64,000 bases of DNA. Origin: Allobosea lathyri. GTDB taxonomy: Bacteria > Pseudomonadota > Alphaproteobacteria > Rhizobiales > Beijerinckiaceae. Numbering within the stretch: the stretch's first letter is position 1; every line of letters starts with the position of its first letter. Where the stretch lies: NCBI RefSeq assembly GCF_900108245.1, contig NZ_FNUY01000001.1, positions 682,001 through 746,000 of the forward strand. Reading direction: 5' to 3'. The translations under genes were made by a program, and so were the position numbers. The notes below the pieces were generated by a model. The model worked only from the letters and a program-made list of their open reading frames with translations, was not told where the DNA came from and searched no databases. Shown piece by piece: positions 61,498-64,000 of this stretch.

Positions 61498-61780
61498 GTT
61501 CGTGCGCCTGAGCCTTGCCGGCAGCTGCCGCGGCAGCCAGCGCCAGCACGCGCTCGCGGGTCTGGGGCTCGAGCCCGGCCAGGATCTGGGCCGCTTCGCG
61601 CGCGGCGGTGAGCCCGTTGATCGCGCTGCGGCCATCGATCTGCGAAGCCGCCTTGACGATATTGCGCGCGGTCTGCGTAGCGTTCTGAGTGGCGTGGTCC
61701 TCGCCCGATTTGCTGCCATGGACCGGCGAATTCAGCGCGATCACGCCGACAACCGCCAAGCTTCGCAGGATATAGGCCAT
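61493..61780 (-). CDS. Small exported or membrane-anchored protein, possibly DUF5330-like
   Basis: The 95-residue protein has one N-terminal hydrophobic segment (YILRSLAVVGVIALNSPVHG) and an Ala-rich helical remainder. The position between sufE and a DivJ-type kinase and the N-terminal pattern resemble DUF5330 proteins of Rhizobiales, but the match is weak. GGGGAcc precedes ATG 61780. Its TAG stop is supplied by the adjoining repeat element, which may mean that the original C-terminus was trimmed. Confidence 0.65.
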   Translation of the reverse strand: MAYILRSLAVVGVIALNSPVHGSKSGEDHATQNATQTARNIVKAASQIDGRSAINGLTAAREAAQILAGLEPQTRERVLALAAAAAAGKAQAHER

Positions 61781-62108
61781 GCTGGTCCCCGTTGCTGAAA
61801 GGCCGCTCGCCTCCAGACCTCGCCTCGCACTCACCATAGGCAGGGAAGCAGAAAGATCGTGTCATTTGGAAACCTCAATTCCCGACGCCGATCTTCAGCT
61901 TCCGTTCACCCTGCTTGGAACATCGAGAGGGCCGTTTCATTGCAGCGGATTTTAATCAACTATCTGAATTAATTCGGTGAATTTCGATTTCTGCCGCTAA
62001 GTCAGGCGATTTGGTCGGTAGCGCCTTAAGCCCCGCTTAAATCGCCGGAGGCGAGATTGCACGGACACGGGCGACAAGGCCCGCACAGGTTAGGCGTTGC
62101 GATTCTTC
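61781..62108. other. AT-rich divergent promoter interval upstream of the histidine kinase
   Basis: This 328-nt interval has no gene. Positions 61930-61995 are AT-rich (TTTTAATCAAC, GAATTAATTCGG). It contains the CtrA-type site at 62026-62040. Confidence 0.5.
62026..62040 (+). promoter_or_regulatory. CtrA binding site TTAA-N7-TTAA
   Basis: TTAAGCCCCGCTTAA is a perfect match to the CtrA core (two TTAA boxes, 7-nt gap), 68 nt before the kinase start at 62109. Confidence 0.7.
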
Positions 62109-63932
62109 ATGACGATGACGGCGATCAGGACACAGGTGGCGGCGTTGGTGCACGCATCCGTGCTGCCGAATTCGCTCGAGCGGATGCTCCATGAGCGTTT
62201 CATCCTGACGCGTCTGTTGGTTGGTGCCGTCGCGCTCGGCCTCGTGCCGGCTTATCTCGCCTGGCGCGGCACGCTCGGCACGCTCGAAGCCGTGGCCGTG
62301 ATCGCTGCCGCATTGCCGGTTCTGGCCGTTGTGGTCCTCTCGCGCACCGGCCGGCTCGACATCGCCCACGGCATGTCGGCGACTGCGCTTGCCATGCTGA
62401 TCGGCGCGATGTCGGGAATGACGGGAGGGGCCACATCACCCCTGCTGCTCTGGCTGGCGGCCATTCCCGCCGAAGCCATGTTCTTCGGTGGCCGCGCTTA
62501 TGTGGTGCGCGCCAGCGCGATCGCCGCGATGACGCTGCTGGTCGTCATCGCGCTTCAGTATTTCGGGATGTTCGCCGAGCCGGCCTCATGGCCCGGTGGC
62601 GCGATGCCGGTCTTCGTGATGGTCGCCATCCTGCAGTCCATGGCGCTTGCGGCCGGCTTTCTGCGCCGCCGCGAGAGTGAATTGCGCGAGCATCGTGCTT
62701 CCGATGCGCGCGCTCAGCTCCTGCTCGACCATGTCGGCGATCTCGTCACCTGGCATGATGCCAATGGCGCGGTGATCTTCGCCAATGCGGCCGCCAAGGC
62801 GCTTGCTGGCGCGGAGCCGCACGAACTCTTCGGTCGCGGTTTGCTGGAGCGTGTCCACGTTGCCGATCGCCCGCTGTTCCTCAAGGCCTTGAGCGACGTA
62901 GCCCACGGCCGGGGCGAGGCGACGGCCTGCTTCCGCACCTTGTTCATCCCGCGCGGCGCCGAGCATCAGGGGCACTTGCCGGTCTCGCTCTGGCTGGAAA
63001 TGCATGCGCACCGGGTCGCCAATATCGGCGCGGAAGCGGCCGGTCCGAGGGATGGCGTTGCCGTCGTCTGCGTGATGCGCGATGTCACGGCCCGTCGCGC
63101 GCTGGATGAGGAACGCGCCCGCGGCCATGCCGAGGCTCTCAAGGCCAACGACATCAAGGGCCAGTTCCTCGCGACCGTCAGCCATGAGCTGCGCACGCCG
63201 CTCAACGCGATCATCGGCTTCTCGGAGATGCTGAGCACCGATGTGCAGGGCTGGCTCGACGAGGAGAAGCGTCTCGAATACGCGAAGATCATCCACGCCT
63301 CCGGTCATCACCTGCTCGATGTCGTCAATACGCTGCTCGACATCTCCAAGATTGAGAGCGGGACGATGACGATCGAGCAGGAGCCGCTCGACCTCGCCGA
63401 TGTCGCGCAGGATTGCTGCGTGCTGATGGCGCTGCGCGCCGAGACGGGCGGGCTCAGCCTCGAGCGCATCATCGGCCCTGATCTGCCGCAAGTGCTGGGC
63501 GATCGTCGCGCGCTGAAGCAGGTGGTGATCAACCTGCTCTCCAACGCCGTCAAGTTCACACCGGCCGGTGGACGCGTCGTGCTGGCGGTCGTGCGGGACG
63601 GGGACATGATCGACCTGTCGGTGTCCGATACCGGCATCGGCATCTCCGCCTTGGACCTGCCGCGATTGGGTGATCCGTTCTTCCAGGCCAAGGGCTCCTA
63701 TGACCGGGCCTATGAAGGCACGGGGCTCGGCCTGTCGGTCGTGCGCGGGCTCGTGGGCCTTCATGGCGGCCGCCTCACCATCGAGAGCGCGCCGGGCATC
63801 GGCACGCGCGTGGTGGTCAGGCTGCCGATCGATGGTGTCGCTTCGGCGTCGCTGCCGGTGAAGATCGCGACCTTCGCACGGGCTCCCCGCCGGGGCCTGG
63901 AGACCAAAGTACCTTTCCGTATGACCGCCTGA
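62109..63932 (+). CDS. Membrane PAS sensor histidine kinase, DivJ/PleC-like
   Basis: The 607-residue kinase has five to six N-terminal helices (about 30-185), a PAS domain (about 195-320), a HisKA domain with His359 in TVSHELRTPLNAIIGFSEML, and a HATPase domain with DTGIGIS and GTGLGLSVVRG. The membrane-PAS-kinase layout and H-box are those of DivJ-type cell-cycle kinases acting on DivK. A perfect CtrA site upstream agrees with that. It cannot be told from sequence alone whether it is DivJ or another member. ATG 62109 is chosen; TTG 62097 and ATG 62115 are alternatives. Confidence 0.85.
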   Translation: MTMTAIRTQVAALVHASVLPNSLERMLHERFILTRLLVGAVALGLVPAYLAWRGTLGTLEAVAVIAAALPVLAVVVLSRTGRLDIAHGMSATALAMLIGAMSGMTGGATSPLLLWLAAIPAEAMFFGGRAYVVRASAIAAMTLLVVIALQYFGMFAEPASWPGGAMPVFVMVAILQSMALAAGFLRRRESELREHRASDARAQLLLDHVGDLVTWHDANGAVIFANAAAKALAGAEPHELFGRGLLERVHVADRPLFLKALSDVAHGRGEATACFRTLFIPRGAEHQGHLPVSLWLEMHAHRVANIGAEAAGPRDGVAVVCVMRDVTARRALDEERARGHAEALKANDIKGQFLATVSHELRTPLNAIIGFSEMLSTDVQGWLDEEKRLEYAKIIHASGHHLLDVVNTLLDISKIESGTMTIEQEPLDLADVAQDCCVLMALRAETGGLSLERIIGPDLPQVLGDRRALKQVVINLLSNAVKFTPAGGRVVLAVVRDGDMIDLSVSDTGIGISALDLPRLGDPFFQAKGSYDRAYEGTGLGLSVVRGLVGLHGGRLTIESAPGIGTRVVVRLPIDGVASASLPVKIATFARAPRRGLETKVPFRMTA

Positions 63933-63946
63933 ACGAGCCAGCAGCA

Positions 63947-64000
63947 TGTCCGCCACGATCGCCGCCCGAGCCCATACCGGTTCTTCACTCTCCGCCCCGG
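63947..64000 (+). CDS. Start of a downstream gene, truncated by the window end
   Basis: An ATG 14 nt after the kinase stop opens a frame (MSATIAARAHTGSS...) that runs to the window end. Only 18 residues are visible, so no function can be given. The close spacing suggests an operon with the kinase. Confidence 0.45.

Overview
This window is a chromosomal segment of a high-GC alphaproteobacterium of the order Hyphomicrobiales, most like Bosea or a close relative. The evidence is a MucR/Ros regulator, DUF1150, DUF1236 and DUF6456 proteins, phasins under a PhaR-type operator, DivJ/PleC/PdhS-type kinases with CtrA-like sites, a tRNA-His with A73, and several families of short intergenic palindromes. 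No phage, insertion sequence, CRISPR array or rRNA was seen. The genus is an inference; no search was run.

Layout. 1-1265: end of glyS, interrupted in frame by a palindromic element. 1.6-5.1 kb: a small membrane protein, then a reductive-independent uracil catabolism (URC) set: URC1 (GTP cyclohydrolase II-like), URC4 (DUF1688) and upp. 5.2-6.2 kb: two secreted DUF1236 proteins. 6.5-10.5 kb: a LysR-tctB-tctA-tctC uptake operon. 10.7-14.2 kb: EamA exporter, glutathione transferase, diguanylate cyclase. 14.8-21.5 kb: MgtE, an M23 peptidase, and a 980-residue PAS histidine kinase. 21.6-23.5 kb: two phasin-type genes behind a PhaR-like operator. 23.6-24.7 kb: tRNA-His, a heat-shock promoter, hsp20 and DUF1150. 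24.7-26.9 kb: a hydrolase and a glycosyltransferase.

27-41 kb holds infC, rpmI, rplT, pheS and pheT in the classical order but split by foreign-looking cassettes: a BKACE enzyme, a TetR/MFS pair with three operators, an AKR/LysR pair, a LOG-family protein, a SCO copper protein with two small secreted proteins, and a GT21-like glycosyltransferase wedged between pheS and pheT. 41.4-43.5 kb: a fluoroacetate-dehalogenase-like enzyme translationally coupled to a tartrate/D-malate dehydrogenase. 43.5-47.8 kb: tandem TerC proteins, a phosphopantetheinyl transferase, AzlCD and a branched-chain aminotransferase. 47.9-53.7 kb: MurJ, a polyprenyl-type GT2, a ChbG/HpnK deacetylase and a chemoreceptor. 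54-58.6 kb: SodB, a membrane-anchored disordered protein and an S9 peptidase. 58.9-64 kb: MucR, a DnaA-domain-IV-like (HdaB-like) protein overlapping a DUF6456 protein, SufE, a small exported protein and a second CtrA-linked histidine kinase.

The most unusual signals are the palindrome inside glyS, a two-hairpin repeat family that repeatedly supplies stop codons, the URC cluster whose Upp has an altered PRPP loop, the dehalogenase/dehydrogenase couple, and the MucR/HdaB-like/DUF6456 cluster.
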